A stretch of DNA of 64,000 bases from Vibrio sp. Of7-15 (GTDB lineage: Bacteria > Pseudomonadota > Gammaproteobacteria > Enterobacterales > Vibrionaceae). The notes beneath the pieces were generated by a model. The model searched no databases and was not told the DNA's origin. It saw nothing but the letters and a program-made list of their open reading frames with translations. A program made the position numbers and the translations under genes. The stretch is taken from positions 1 to 64,000 of the forward strand of contig NZ_JAKRGH010000016.1 of the NCBI RefSeq assembly GCF_022347565.1, in the 5' to 3' direction. Below are positions 17,752 to 26,471 of this stretch, one piece after another. Every line of letters begins with the position of its first letter. Within the stretch, counting starts at the first letter, position 1.

Positions 17752-19798
17752 TTCATTGCCAATTCTTGAGCGCTTACAAGAGTTTGCAAAACAAGGGGTG
17801 ATTCGTCAGCTTGATTACCAGTTTGCAACTTTTGTGGCCAGCCGTGTAGAACAAAACCAAGCCTCACTCGCAGCTCTGATGGGGGCTCTGGCCAGTTTTG
17901 AGCTGGGGCGCGGCCATGTGTGCGTATTGCTGAATGAATTGGATCCTGAGCGCTTATTTGGTTTGCCTGCTCGTGTTTCGAGTACTCTGACATCAGAGCT
18001 GAGTGCTCCTGAACATTGGTTGCAAGAGCTTGAGTGCATGCCTGTGGTGTCTACTGGCGGGCAAGCCACGCCGTTGGTACTTGAAGGCGGCAGATTATAT
18101 CTTCACCGCTATTGGAACTTTGAGCAGCTGGTCGCCAGTAAGTTAAAACAAGCGGCATCTTCGATTGAGCCAGCTGCTATCATGAGTCAGGTTCTCGATG
18201 AGCTGTTTGCCCGCAGTTATACGTTTTTATTTGATGCTTTAAAGCAAGCGGAGAAAAAACAGCCCCTTACTCAACAAGATCGCCAGCAGCTTGTGTGTGA
18301 CATGCTGGATGTGGTTGCGCCCGAACGTTTGGATTGGGGCTCTATTGAGCAAGTGCTAACAACGGCAACTCGTGTTGCTGATCTTGCGGTTTTGAATCAG
18401 CTTATTCCTAACTCAGCATGTTTGAACTGGCAAAAAGTGGCAGCGGCGGTGGCACTTACTCGTCGTTTTTCCGTGATATCGGGTGGGCCAGGTACAGGTA
18501 AAACCACCACGGTAACTAAGCTATTAGCGGCTTTAGTCATTCAGGCGCAAGAGCAGCAACAAGTGCCGACAATTCAGCTGGTGGCTCCAACAGGTAAGGC
18601 GGCTGCGCGTCTGACAGAATCCATTGGTCAGGCTGTTAATTCGTTAGCGGTAGATCCTGAGATTAAGGCGTTAATCCCAACTCAATCCAGTACGATTCAT
18701 CGCTTGTTAGGCTCGATTCCAAATCAAGTGGATTTTCGCCATAACCGAGAGAATCCACTTCACCTTGATATCTTGGTGGTGGATGAGGCTTCCATGGTTG
18801 ATTTGCCTATGATGGCCCGACTGCTTGATGCCATGCCAAATCATGCTCGTTTGGTACTGTTGGGAGATAGGGATCAGCTCGCCTCGGTAGAAGCGGGCGC
18901 GGTATTGGGGGACATTTGTTCGTTTGCCGATCATGGTTACAGCGAAACCCAAGCGACGCAGTTATCGAAATTAACGGGTTATCAACTTAGTCATCAAAAT
19001 CTATTAAGCTTGCCAAGTGCAGTGGCGGATAGCTTATGTATTCTGCGTAAAAGTTACCGTTTTGATGCTCGTTCTGGTATTGGACAGTTGGCAAAAGCGG
19101 TCAATGCGGGTAATCGTTATCAAGTAGAACAAGTCTGGGGTAAAGGGTTTAGCGATATACGCTTTCATGAATTCAGTAGTGATCATTACCAGAGTATGAT
19201 TCGCATGATGGTCAATGGCTATCGCAGTTATTTAGGCCACATTAGTGCCAATGATGAACCGAAAGTGGTGTTGAATGCTTTTTCTAAAGTACGGTTATTG
19301 TGCGCGCTCAGAGAAGGAGATTTTGGTGTTTCCGGGTTAAATCAGCGTATTGAAAGAGCGTTGATTCGAGATAACCTGATAAGCCCAAATGAAGAGCTGT
19401 GGTATGTCGGCCGGCCTATTATGATCACCCGTAATGATCATGGCTTGGAGTTATACAATGGCGATATTGGTATTGCGATGCGAGATCCCATTGAGCAGCG
19501 TCTACGGGTTTATTTTGATATGCCTGATGGCTCCATTCGTGGGGTATTACCAAGCCGTTTACCAGAGCATGAAACCGCGTATGCCATGACGATTCATAAG
19601 TCCCAAGGATCAGAGTTTGAACACACGGTAATGGCATTGCCTCAAGATTTTTCACCGCTATTAACTCGTGAGCTGATTTATACCGGGATCACGAGGGCGA
19701 AAAAGCAGTTAGATTTATTTGGTACTCAGCCTGTCGTCGCTCGAAGTGTTCAAGTGAAAACCGAGCGAGCAAGCGGTTTAGGGGTACTACTCAGTTAA
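17744..19798 (+). CDS. recD: Exodeoxyribonuclease V subunit alpha (RecD)
   Basis: A 684-residue 5'-3' helicase of RecBCD. Walker A (GGPGTGKTTT) lies at about 246-255, the DE box in LVVDEASMVDLPMM, and the C-terminal motifs include YAMTIHKSQGSEFEHTV and YTGITRAKKQLDLF. The ATG at 17744, overlapping the recB stop, has GGAG nine bases upstream, so I prefer it to an in-frame TTG at 17726. The 8-nt overlap suggests translational coupling to recB, as expected for subunits of one complex. It converges on argA. Confidence 0.96.
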   Translation: MFNSLPILERLQEFAKQGVIRQLDYQFATFVASRVEQNQASLAALMGALASFELGRGHVCVLLNELDPERLFGLPARVSSTLTSELSAPEHWLQELECMPVVSTGGQATPLVLEGGRLYLHRYWNFEQLVASKLKQAASSIEPAAIMSQVLDELFARSYTFLFDALKQAEKKQPLTQQDRQQLVCDMLDVVAPERLDWGSIEQVLTTATRVADLAVLNQLIPNSACLNWQKVAAAVALTRRFSVISGGPGTGKTTTVTKLLAALVIQAQEQQQVPTIQLVAPTGKAAARLTESIGQAVNSLAVDPEIKALIPTQSSTIHRLLGSIPNQVDFRHNRENPLHLDILVVDEASMVDLPMMARLLDAMPNHARLVLLGDRDQLASVEAGAVLGDICSFADHGYSETQATQLSKLTGYQLSHQNLLSLPSAVADSLCILRKSYRFDARSGIGQLAKAVNAGNRYQVEQVWGKGFSDIRFHEFSSDHYQSMIRMMVNGYRSYLGHISANDEPKVVLNAFSKVRLLCALREGDFGVSGLNQRIERALIRDNLISPNEELWYVGRPIMITRNDHGLELYNGDIGIAMRDPIEQRLRVYFDMPDGSIRGVLPSRLPEHETAYAMTIHKSQGSEFEHTVMALPQDFSPLLTRELIYTGITRAKKQLDLFGTQPVVARSVQVKTERASGLGVLLS

Positions 19799-19804
19799 CA
19801 GAGC

Positions 19805-19888
19805 TAACGTGGTTGAGCAGATTTGACCACGTTATTTGTAAAAAAATAAAAGTGCCAGCGCTCTATGATGAGATCAGCTGGCATTTTT
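19805..19888. terminator. Two hairpins between convergent recD and argA
   Basis: The first pairs TAACGTGGT (19805-19813) with ACCACGTTA (19826-19834). The second pairs TGCCAGC (from 19853) with GCTGGCA (19877-19883) and is followed by five T on the plus strand, and by a T-rich stretch on the minus strand, so it can stop transcription from both sides. Confidence 0.85.
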
Positions 19889-19921
19889 ATGGGCATAAGT
19901 ATTCAGCTTTTCCTGAGAAGT

Positions 19922-21259
19922 TTATACATCCAGCACCAAGATTTTTGAGCGACGCTGCAAGTTGTATAAGTCTTGTTTTTCCATCGGCAACTGTGAAACA
20001 TTCACTTCATAGAAACCTTGCTCTCTGAACCAATGCAAGCTGCGGGTAGTAAGAACGAATAACTGGCGTAGCCCCTGCTCACGAATTTGCTGTCGTAAGT
20101 GGTTCAGCAGCAAAACACCCCGATCGCCATCGCGGTAGTCAGTGTGCACGGCAACACAGGCCATCTCGGCCATTCTGTCTTCTGGGTATGGATAAAGTGC
20201 CGCACAGCCAATGACTAAGCCATCTTTCTCAATAATGGTGAACTGTTTGATCTCTTGTTCAAGTTGCTCACGAGAACGACGAACGAGAATCCCTTCTTCT
20301 TCTAGCGGCCGAATAAGGTCTAAAATACCGCCAATATCATCAATGTCAGCTTTACGTACTTGTTCAGCGCTGGCCATGACGACCTGAGTACCAATACCAT
20401 CAAACGAAAATAGTTCTTGAATTAAAGCGCCATCTTCTTTGTAGCTGATTAAGTGGCTACGTGGTACACCAGCTCGGCAAGCCGTCACCGCTCCTCGTAA
20501 AAAGCGCATGGTGCCCGTGGTGTTGCCATCGTTCGGATCCAAATCGCGTTCTAGACGATGAAGAATTTTATTGGCTTCACTTGGCAAAAGTTCAGCGGCG
20601 ATCTGGCCATGTTCGTTAACGACCCCTTGTTCTGAGCAAAAGCCAATGAGTTTATCGGCACTCAGTCGAATGGCTAATTGAGTGGCCACTTCTTCTGATA
20701 ATAAATTAAAACATTCGCCTGTCACTGAACTAGCAATAGGGCCAAGCAGTACAATGGATTGTTGATCCAGCATTCGGTTGATACCTTCAATATCAATACG
20801 GCGAATGCGACCGCTGTGGCAGTAATCCACGCCTTCATCGACCCCGAGCGGTTGGGCGATGACAAAATTACCGCTGATGACATTAATTTGTGTGCCTGCC
20901 ATCGGGGTATTATTCAGGCTCATGGATAAACGAGCAGTAATGTCGAGCTGTAATTGGCCAGCGGCTTGTTTTACGAGCTCTAAGGCATATTCATCGGTGA
21001 CACGTGTGCCTTTGTGATAAGGGGTTGTGTAATCATGAGTGTTGAGAATATGACTGATTTGCGGGCGAGCGCCGTAAACAATCACAATGCGCATCCCTAG
21101 GCTATTAAGCAAAGCGATGTCGTTGACGATGTTAGCGAAGTTTTGATCAGCAATGGCTTCACCACCTAGCATGATGACAGCGGTTTTGCCTCTATGGGCA
21201 TTAACGTAAGGGGCAGACTGACGAAATCCCTTAACTAAAGCGGTACTACGTAATTTCAC
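19922..21259 (-). CDS. argA: N-acetylglutamate synthase (amino-acid N-acetyltransferase)
   Basis: A 445-residue ArgA, the first enzyme of arginine synthesis (acetyl-CoA plus glutamate to N-acetylglutamate). The N-terminal amino-acid-kinase-like domain (about 1-290) carries [13 protein letters not shown] and [10 protein letters not shown]; this domain binds the feedback inhibitor arginine in the family. The C-terminal GNAT acetyltransferase (about 295-445) has [20 protein letters not shown]. Length equals the E. coli protein (443). The upstream 150 bp contain no ARG box that I could match with confidence. It lies next to recD, as in enterobacteria. Confidence 0.96.
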   Translation of the reverse strand: MKLRSTALVKGFRQSAPYVNAHRGKTAVIMLGGEAIADQNFANIVNDIALLNSLGMRIVIVYGARPQISHILNTHDYTTPYHKGTRVTDEYALELVKQAAGQLQLDITARLSMSLNNTPMAGTQINVISGNFVIAQPLGVDEGVDYCHSGRIRRIDIEGINRMLDQQSIVLLGPIASSVTGECFNLLSEEVATQLAIRLSADKLIGFCSEQGVVNEHGQIAAELLPSEANKILHRLERDLDPNDGNTTGTMRFLRGAVTACRAGVPRSHLISYKEDGALIQELFSFDGIGTQVVMASAEQVRKADIDDIGGILDLIRPLEEEGILVRRSREQLEQEIKQFTIIEKDGLVIGCAALYPYPEDRMAEMACVAVHTDYRDGDRGVLLLNHLRQQIREQGLRQLFVLTTRSLHWFREQGFYEVNVSQLPMEKQDLYNLQRRSKILVLDV

Positions 21260-21414
21260 TATTAATGTCCATTTAAATAATTATCCACTTATAGTGACTA
21301 ATTATTTTTATTTGTGCAATAGTTAGGTTCTGGTTCAAGTTTTTTCGTGTTCTGGATAAGGATGAACTAGGATAAAGTATAGTATCGTCAAACAGTAACC
21401 GTCTTTTGGGCCTT

Positions 21415-21804
21415 ATGGACGACAAAACGAAGCAAGAAAAAAATATTCAGCAAAAGCGCTTTCGCACGATCGCGTTACTTTCCGTGATTGCCGTTGGCAT
21501 TGTTGGGGCTGCGACAACCGCAATGATTAAAAGTGGCTATTTTAGCCCACCACCACCCAGTGACATTTACGGCACTTGGGTGGAGCAGGGGGTGCCGAAA
21601 TACGCGGCCGATATGTTCATTGTAAGTAAAGAAGGAATTCGCACGGAAGGGCGACTCATTAGTACCGATTTTGAATTCGACGGCCATGAGCTAACGTATC
21701 AGCAAGGTGAGGTTCGATATCGTTATGTTATTGATGACCTTGATAATCGAATTTTACTACGTGAAGAGCCTGCCCATTATCGTTCGAAATTTGTTCGTGA
21801 GTAG
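21415..21804 (+). CDS. DUF2850 membrane-anchored protein
   Basis: A 129-residue protein. A charged N-terminus is followed by one membrane helix (about residues 20-38, TIALLSVIAVGIVGAATTAMI) and a periplasmic domain with SDIYGTWVEQGVPKYAADMFIVSKEG, the pattern of the DUF2850 family found mainly in vibrios. Function is unknown. I chose the ATG at 21415 over an in-frame TTG at 21406. It is divergent from argA and convergent with a 74-codon gene. Confidence 0.8.
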   Translation: MDDKTKQEKNIQQKRFRTIALLSVIAVGIVGAATTAMIKSGYFSPPPPSDIYGTWVEQGVPKYAADMFIVSKEGIRTEGRLISTDFEFDGHELTYQQGEVRYRYVIDDLDNRILLREEPAHYRSKFVRE

Positions 21805-21811
21805 GCAAGCT

Positions 21812-22036
21812 TCATCGCTGATTTAACAGTGGCAATAATTCATGCACCGAGCATTGTTTTATTGCCACTTGCCGCATTGTATTAGCAACGGTTGTATTGC
21901 CACCTAAGCAACGTTGTATCACTTTATTGATTTCTTCTGGTGGGTTTCCATCTTTACTGAGCCCTCGAATCCATTCGTATTCAAGAGAATTAATATTAAG
22001 TAAGGTTTCTTTACCTACTTTTAATTCAGCGTCCAT
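21812..22036 (-). CDS. Small hypothetical protein
   Basis: A 74-residue soluble protein that I do not recognise. It has two cysteines (IQRCLGG and IKQCSVHE) and predicted helices throughout. The ATG has GGAG eight bases upstream and the gene fills the space between two real genes, so it is probably genuine rather than a shadow. No functional clue comes from its neighbours (DUF2850 gene and mltA). Confidence 0.6.
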   Translation of the reverse strand: MDAELKVGKETLLNINSLEYEWIRGLSKDGNPPEEINKVIQRCLGGNTTVANTMRQVAIKQCSVHELLPLLNQR

Positions 22037-22265
22037 GGCAGTAACTCCGTTCTTTTCATTTTTATGACGTTAATATGATCTGTGCTTTATAAATATATGT
22101 CGCATGTGACGCTTTTGTGACACTAATTATACTCTGAGAGCTATTTCAATTTATTAATGCAATAGATGTAATGTTGACCTTTTACTAACAATTCAGGGTT
22201 TGCGATTCTAGGCCGAGTTTGTCATGCTTCTTGGCACAGTGACTTATTAATTACAGGCGATATTT

Positions 22266-23369
22266 GTGTTTCGTAAACTTGCAGTGGCGTGTGCCATTCT
22301 TGGCTTAGCTGGGTGTGCCCAACCTACCGATCGTGGTCAGCAATATTTGGATGGCAGTTTTGAAGCCAACTTAAATGAAACCGCGGTGATCAAATCTGAT
22401 AAGCCTTCTGACTTTAGTGTTTTTTATCAACAGAGCCAGCAAGTATTAGAACGTTCGCCATCGATGGCTAATCGTTATAAAGAGTTGTATGTGCAATTAA
22501 GAAAATGGGCCCGAGAAAGTGGTGATACCACGACGATGGGCAATTATGGGATTGAATTTGCACAAATGGGTGGCGGCGATCGTAACGGTAATGTGCTATT
22601 CACAGGTTACTTTTCTCCTGTGATCGAAGCGCGCCACACCAAAGATGAAACCTATCGTTACCCGTTATATTCCAAACCCACTTGTGAAGGGCGTTGCCCA
22701 GATCGTGCCGCCATAAACGCTGGCGCTTTAGAAGGTCAAGATCTAGAGCTAGGTTATGTCGCCAATATGATTGACCCGTTTATCATGGAAGTACAAGGCA
22801 GCGGCTTTGTCCATTTTGGGGATGACGATAAGCTGGAGTATTTTGCCTATGGTGGTAAAAATGGTCATGCGTATGTCAGCATTGGTAAGGTCTTGATTGA
22901 GCGTGGGGAAGTGCCGCGTGAGAAAATGTCACTAAAGGCCATTCAAGATTGGGTGTCTCAGCAAGATGAAGCGACAGTACGAGAATTATTGGAGCAAAAC
23001 CCATCTTATGTATTTTTTACTCCTCGCTCCGCAGATCCGGTAACCGGAACGGCAGGCATTCCATTGTTAGCTGGTGGTTCTGTTGCGGCAGATCGCTCGT
23101 TATTACCGATGGGAACACCTTTGTTGGCGGAAGTGCCACAGTTAGATAAAGAAGGTAACTGGACAGGTCAGCACGTGTTAAAGCTTCTGCTGGCGTTAGA
23201 TACCGGCGGTGCAGTAAAAGAAAATCACCTAGACTTATACCATGGCATGGGGGCAAAAGCGGGTACAGACGCTGGCCACTACAAGCACTTTGGTCGAGTG
23301 TGGAAGCTAGGTTTGCAAAATACCCCAACTCAAGCGCCTTGGGTATTACCTGAAGCCACAGAAAAATAG
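22266..23369 (+). CDS. mltA: Membrane-bound lytic murein transglycosylase A
   Basis: A 367-residue lipoprotein (signal peptide, lipobox LAGC, Cys17) of the MltA family, which cleaves peptidoglycan to 1,6-anhydromuropeptides from the inner face of the outer membrane. Family blocks are VLFTGYFSPVIEARHTKDETYRYPLY, MEVQGSGFVHFGDDDKLEYFAYGGKNGHAY, and a C-terminal LALDTGGAVKENHLDLYHGMG with the catalytic Asp in this 3D domain. The start is GTG with AGGCG upstream. mltA lies just before tcdA and csdE-csdA, the same neighbourhood as in E. coli. Confidence 0.96.
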   Translation: MFRKLAVACAILGLAGCAQPTDRGQQYLDGSFEANLNETAVIKSDKPSDFSVFYQQSQQVLERSPSMANRYKELYVQLRKWARESGDTTTMGNYGIEFAQMGGGDRNGNVLFTGYFSPVIEARHTKDETYRYPLYSKPTCEGRCPDRAAINAGALEGQDLELGYVANMIDPFIMEVQGSGFVHFGDDDKLEYFAYGGKNGHAYVSIGKVLIERGEVPREKMSLKAIQDWVSQQDEATVRELLEQNPSYVFFTPRSADPVTGTAGIPLLAGGSVAADRSLLPMGTPLLAEVPQLDKEGNWTGQHVLKLLLALDTGGAVKENHLDLYHGMGAKAGTDAGHYKHFGRVWKLGLQNTPTQAPWVLPEATEK

Positions 23370-23401
23370 CGCTTATTGAGAGCACTAGACAATTCAGCTC
23401 A

Positions 23402-23427
23402 GAGTGCGTATAAAACGCACTCTTTTT
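23402..23427 (+). terminator. Rho-independent terminator after mltA
   Basis: GAGTGCG pairs with CGCACTC and runs into five T. It lies 26 bp before the tcdA start, so tcdA probably depends on read-through or its own promoter. Confidence 0.8.
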
Positions 23428-23453
23428 GTATTTGCTTTCTAAAAGGCACAGTT

Positions 23454-24263
23454 ATGCGTGAACTTACAACTCCAGCATCGGAGAACTACGACCAACGTTT
23501 TGGTGGCACTCGTCGTTTATATGGTAACAGTGAAGTGGAAATTCTTCGTGCTGCCCATGTGTGTGTGATTGGCATTGGTGGTGTAGGTTCATGGGCCGTT
23601 GAAGCTTTGGCACGAACTGGTGTGGGTGAGCTGACATTGATTGATATGGATGATGTGTGTGTGACTAACATTAACCGCCAAATCCACGCCATGACAGGCA
23701 CTGTCGGTCAGAGCAAAATTGAAGTGATGGCAGAGCGTGTAAAGCTGATTAACCCAGAGTGTAAAGTTAACTTAATTGATGATTTTATTACTCCTGACAA
23801 CATCGCAGAGTACATTGATAAGCGTTTTGACTATGTGTTAGACGCTATTGATAGCATGAAGCCAAAAGCGGCGCTGCTGGCTTATTGTAAAAGCAATAAA
23901 ATTAAGGTTATCACTACAGGTGGTGCGGGTGGTCAGGTTGATCCAACTCAAATTAAAATCACGGATTTAGCGAAAACCATTCAAGATCCGTTAGCGAAAA
24001 AGCTGAAAGATACCCTTCGTCGTTTTCATAATTTCAGTAAAAATCCACAGCGTAAATTTGGTATTGATTGTGTGTTTTCCACCGAGCAATTGAAATACCC
24101 ACAAGCGGATGGTTCAGTATGCGGCACTAAATCCACAGCGGAAGGGCCAAAGCGAATGGATTGTGCGAGCGGCTTTGGTGCCGCTACGGTGGTAACGGCA
24201 ACTTTTGGTTTTGTGGCTGTGTCTCGCATTGTTGAAAAGTTGATTGCTAAGCATAAAAAATAG
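23454..24263 (+). CDS. tcdA: tRNA threonylcarbamoyladenosine dehydratase
   Basis: A 269-residue E1-like enzyme (TcdA/CsdL) that cyclises t6A37 to ct6A in ANN-decoding tRNAs with ATP. The nucleotide-binding loop VIGIGGVGSWAVEALARTG, the following LIDMDDVCVTNINRQIHA, and the DAIDSMKPKAALLAYC stretch match E. coli TcdA closely. The open frame extends 26 codons further upstream, but the ATG at 23454 gives the family N-terminus and has AAAGG upstream. The adjacent csdE-csdA supply sulfur-transfer partners reported to interact with it in E. coli. Confidence 0.95.
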   Translation: MRELTTPASENYDQRFGGTRRLYGNSEVEILRAAHVCVIGIGGVGSWAVEALARTGVGELTLIDMDDVCVTNINRQIHAMTGTVGQSKIEVMAERVKLINPECKVNLIDDFITPDNIAEYIDKRFDYVLDAIDSMKPKAALLAYCKSNKIKVITTGGAGGQVDPTQIKITDLAKTIQDPLAKKLKDTLRRFHNFSKNPQRKFGIDCVFSTEQLKYPQADGSVCGTKSTAEGPKRMDCASGFGAATVVTATFGFVAVSRIVEKLIAKHKK

Positions 24264-24319
24264 TACATGCTTGAATAAGCAGATGTGATAGTAAGCTGGC
24301 GTAAAGTCGAAACATGAGA

Positions 24320-24351
24320 GGAGCTAACCGAAAAGGGCGAGCTCCTTTTTT
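24320..24351 (+). terminator. Rho-independent terminator after tcdA
   Basis: GGAGCT pairs with AGCTCC (loop of 14 nt) followed by six T. Confidence 0.85.
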
Positions 24352-24395
24352 CTTGGAATAGAAACAGTGTTTATGGGCAGATCATAACGCAGGGT

Positions 24396-24824
24396 TTATT
24401 GTGTAATGGTCTTAATGGTTTCCACAATGGCTTTTAGTCCATTACCACGAGACGGGCTTAAATGTGCAATCAGCCCCAGCTGCTCAAAGTAGCCATCAAT
24501 ATCAAATTGTTGAATTTCTTGTTTTGTTTTGCCGTTAAAGGCCGCCATCACTAAAGCAATCAGGCCGCGCACAATGCGTGCGTCAGAGTCGGCACAAAAG
24601 AAAAATTGCTCGTCATGTTGTTGATGCTGTAGCCAGACTTGGCTTTCACAACCAGCAACCATCACTTGTTCTTGTTTTAGCTCCTCAGGCATGGTTGGGA
24701 GCTTTTTCCCTAATTGAATTACGTGGCGGTATCTGTCTTCCCAACCATTGCTGTTTTGCATTAAAGCAACAACGTGGTCTGCATGAATTTCGGTACCAAA
24801 AGGGCTTGATGGAAAGTCCGTCAT
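24396..24824 (-). CDS. csdE: Cysteine desulfurase sulfur acceptor (SufE family)
   Basis: A 142-residue SufE-fold protein. The acceptor cysteine is Cys59 in VMVAGCESQVWL, the conserved loop of SufE/CsdE. GLIALVMAAFNGKT and IAHLSPSRGNGLKAIVETIK are also family blocks. It takes persulfide sulfur from CsdA. It lies 39 bp downstream of csdA on the same strand and is probably co-transcribed. Confidence 0.94.
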   Translation of the reverse strand: MTDFPSSPFGTEIHADHVVALMQNSNGWEDRYRHVIQLGKKLPTMPEELKQEQVMVAGCESQVWLQHQQHDEQFFFCADSDARIVRGLIALVMAAFNGKTKQEIQQFDIDGYFEQLGLIAHLSPSRGNGLKAIVETIKTITQ

Positions 24825-24863
24825 GACATCATATCTCGTAAATAAGTTTGCTTGGTTGAAGAG

Positions 24864-26105
24864 TTACAGCAGCTCACACGCTTTGTGCAGAGCGGTAATG
24901 AAACGATCAACATCTTGTTTTGTATTATACAAGGCGAAAGAGACTCGAATGGTGCCTTTTAGCTTCAGAGCATCCAATAATGGGTGTGCACAGTGATGAC
25001 CGGAGCGTACGGCAACCCCTTGTTGATCGAGTAAGGTGGCAATATCTTGGTGGTGTACACCGTCTATTACAAACGAAAATAAGCTGGCATTAGGCTGCAA
25101 GCCAATAAAGCGGATATCGTCGAGATCTTTAATTTGTTCAACCGCATAATCACGTAAGGCATGAATATGTGCTTCGACTTCAGCTTGTTCAAATTGCGTG
25201 ATCCAATCTATGGCAGTCGCTAATGCAATGGCTCCTGCCACGTTGGGTGTACCTGCTTCAAACTTGCCTGGCAGAGTCGAAAAGGTCGTGCCTTCAAAAG
25301 AGACTTTTTCCACCATCTTTCCTCCACCGTGCCAAGGTGGCATGGCTTCGAGTAAGGCTTGTTTACCATAAAGCACGCCGATGCCAGCAGGAGCATACAG
25401 CTTGTGGCCAGAAAAAACGTAAAAGTCGGCATTTAATGTTTGTACATCAATAGTGTGATGAACAATGCCTTGTGCGCCATCAACCACGACCACCGCGCCA
25501 ACGTGATGCGCTTGCTCAATGATGGAGTCAATGGGTAATAGGGTGCCAGTTACGTTGGTGACATGCGCTACAGCAACGATTTTGGTCTTTTGACTAAGCA
25601 GATCTTGGTAGGCTGCCATGTCCAGTTGGCAATCTGGTGTCATTGGAATTTTGACGACTTTTGCCCCAGTTTGTTCTGCAACGATTTGCCACGGGACAAT
25701 GTTCGCGTGATGCTCTAATTCACTGACTAAGATTTCATCGCCTGCCTGTAGTGTGTTACGCGCATAAGTTTGAGCAATGAGGTTGAGAGCCTCTGTGGCG
25801 CCACGTGTCCAAATGATCTCTTTTTCATCTTTGGCATTAATGAAGTTTTTTACACGGCTACGAGCGGCTTCAAACTGGCTGGTGGCCGTGGCGGTTAAGC
25901 TATGACTGCCACGATGAACGTTCGCGTTATGACCACTGTAATAATCACGGATTGCATTTATGACCGCTAAAGGCTTTTGAGTGGTCGCTGCACTATCAAA
26001 ATAAGCCAGTGGCTGTTGATTTACCTGTTGGCTTAAAGCCGGAAACTGGCTGCGAACGGAATCAATCGTAAACGTGGTCTTTTGAGAAGTCATAGAATTA
26101 GTCAC
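24864..26105 (-). CDS. csdA: Cysteine desulfurase CsdA
   Basis: A 413-residue PLP-dependent class V aminotransferase-fold enzyme that removes sulfur from cysteine (or cysteine sulfinate) as a persulfide. The PLP lysine is Lys235 in FSGHKLYAPAGIG, and the mobile-loop cysteine is Cys372 in RSGHHCAHPLL, as in the SufS/CsdA group. PLAYFDSAATTQKP near the N-terminus is the usual opening. The first ATG is used; M5 is an alternative. It leads the csdA-csdE unit and is next to gcvB/gcvA, as in E. coli. Confidence 0.95.
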   Translation of the reverse strand: MTNSMTSQKTTFTIDSVRSQFPALSQQVNQQPLAYFDSAATTQKPLAVINAIRDYYSGHNANVHRGSHSLTATATSQFEAARSRVKNFINAKDEKEIIWTRGATEALNLIAQTYARNTLQAGDEILVSELEHHANIVPWQIVAEQTGAKVVKIPMTPDCQLDMAAYQDLLSQKTKIVAVAHVTNVTGTLLPIDSIIEQAHHVGAVVVVDGAQGIVHHTIDVQTLNADFYVFSGHKLYAPAGIGVLYGKQALLEAMPPWHGGGKMVEKVSFEGTTFSTLPGKFEAGTPNVAGAIALATAIDWITQFEQAEVEAHIHALRDYAVEQIKDLDDIRFIGLQPNASLFSFVIDGVHHQDIATLLDQQGVAVRSGHHCAHPLLDALKLKGTIRVSFALYNTKQDVDRFITALHKACELL

Positions 26106-26190
26106 TGTTGATGTATTGGCGTTATTCGAGCCGGATCATGCGGATAAATAGAATGAAGAGCAAGTATTGATTGTTAAAAAGGGTGAGATA

Positions 26191-26380
26191 AAAAAATAGC
26201 ACTGTATTGGGGTACAGTGCTAACAAAAATACTTTTGACAGACAGGGTCAAAAAATACAGGAAGTTAATGGTAGAAATCTACCAACTCGGATAACCGAGT
26301 AATATGCAAACACAACATCGCAACGACCAAGCTGCTGATAAACCAATAGAGGGAAATCAACCGTTCAAGCTTGCGTTGCC
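26191..26380 (-). ncRNA. gcvB: GcvB small RNA
   Basis: The minus strand between csdA and gcvA carries the GcvB signature: the GU-rich seed GATGTTGTGTTTGC (about 26322-26309), then a hairpin CTCGGTTATCCGAG, a hairpin GGTAGATTTCTACC, the conserved ACTTCCTGTA and ACCCTGTCTGTC boxes near the 3' part, and a terminator pairing GCACTGTA with TACAGTGC followed by seven T. Length (about 190 nt against 205 in E. coli) and position divergent from gcvA agree. GcvB is an Hfq-dependent repressor of amino-acid and peptide transporter mRNAs. The 5' end is placed from the promoter and may be off by a few bases. Confidence 0.93.
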
Positions 26381-26385
26381 GGGGC

Positions 26386-26414
26386 ACTATAGGTTTTATC
26401 TGGTAGTTGAGCAA
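26386..26414 (-). promoter_or_regulatory. Sigma-70 promoter of gcvB
   Basis: On the minus strand, TTGCTC (26414-26409), a 17-bp spacer, and TATAGT (26391-26386) form a good sigma-70 promoter placed correctly for the RNA start near 26380. Confidence 0.75.
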
Positions 26415-26471
26415 CGGACAATTTATAATGTTGCCCATTAAAAAAACTAATGGTTCAGATAGTGAGCTTTT

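Noticed and set aside
21260-21414. ArgR operator (ARG boxes) upstream of argA
   Set aside because: AT-rich stretches are present but none matches the palindromic TGAAT-N4-ATTCA core well enough to report.
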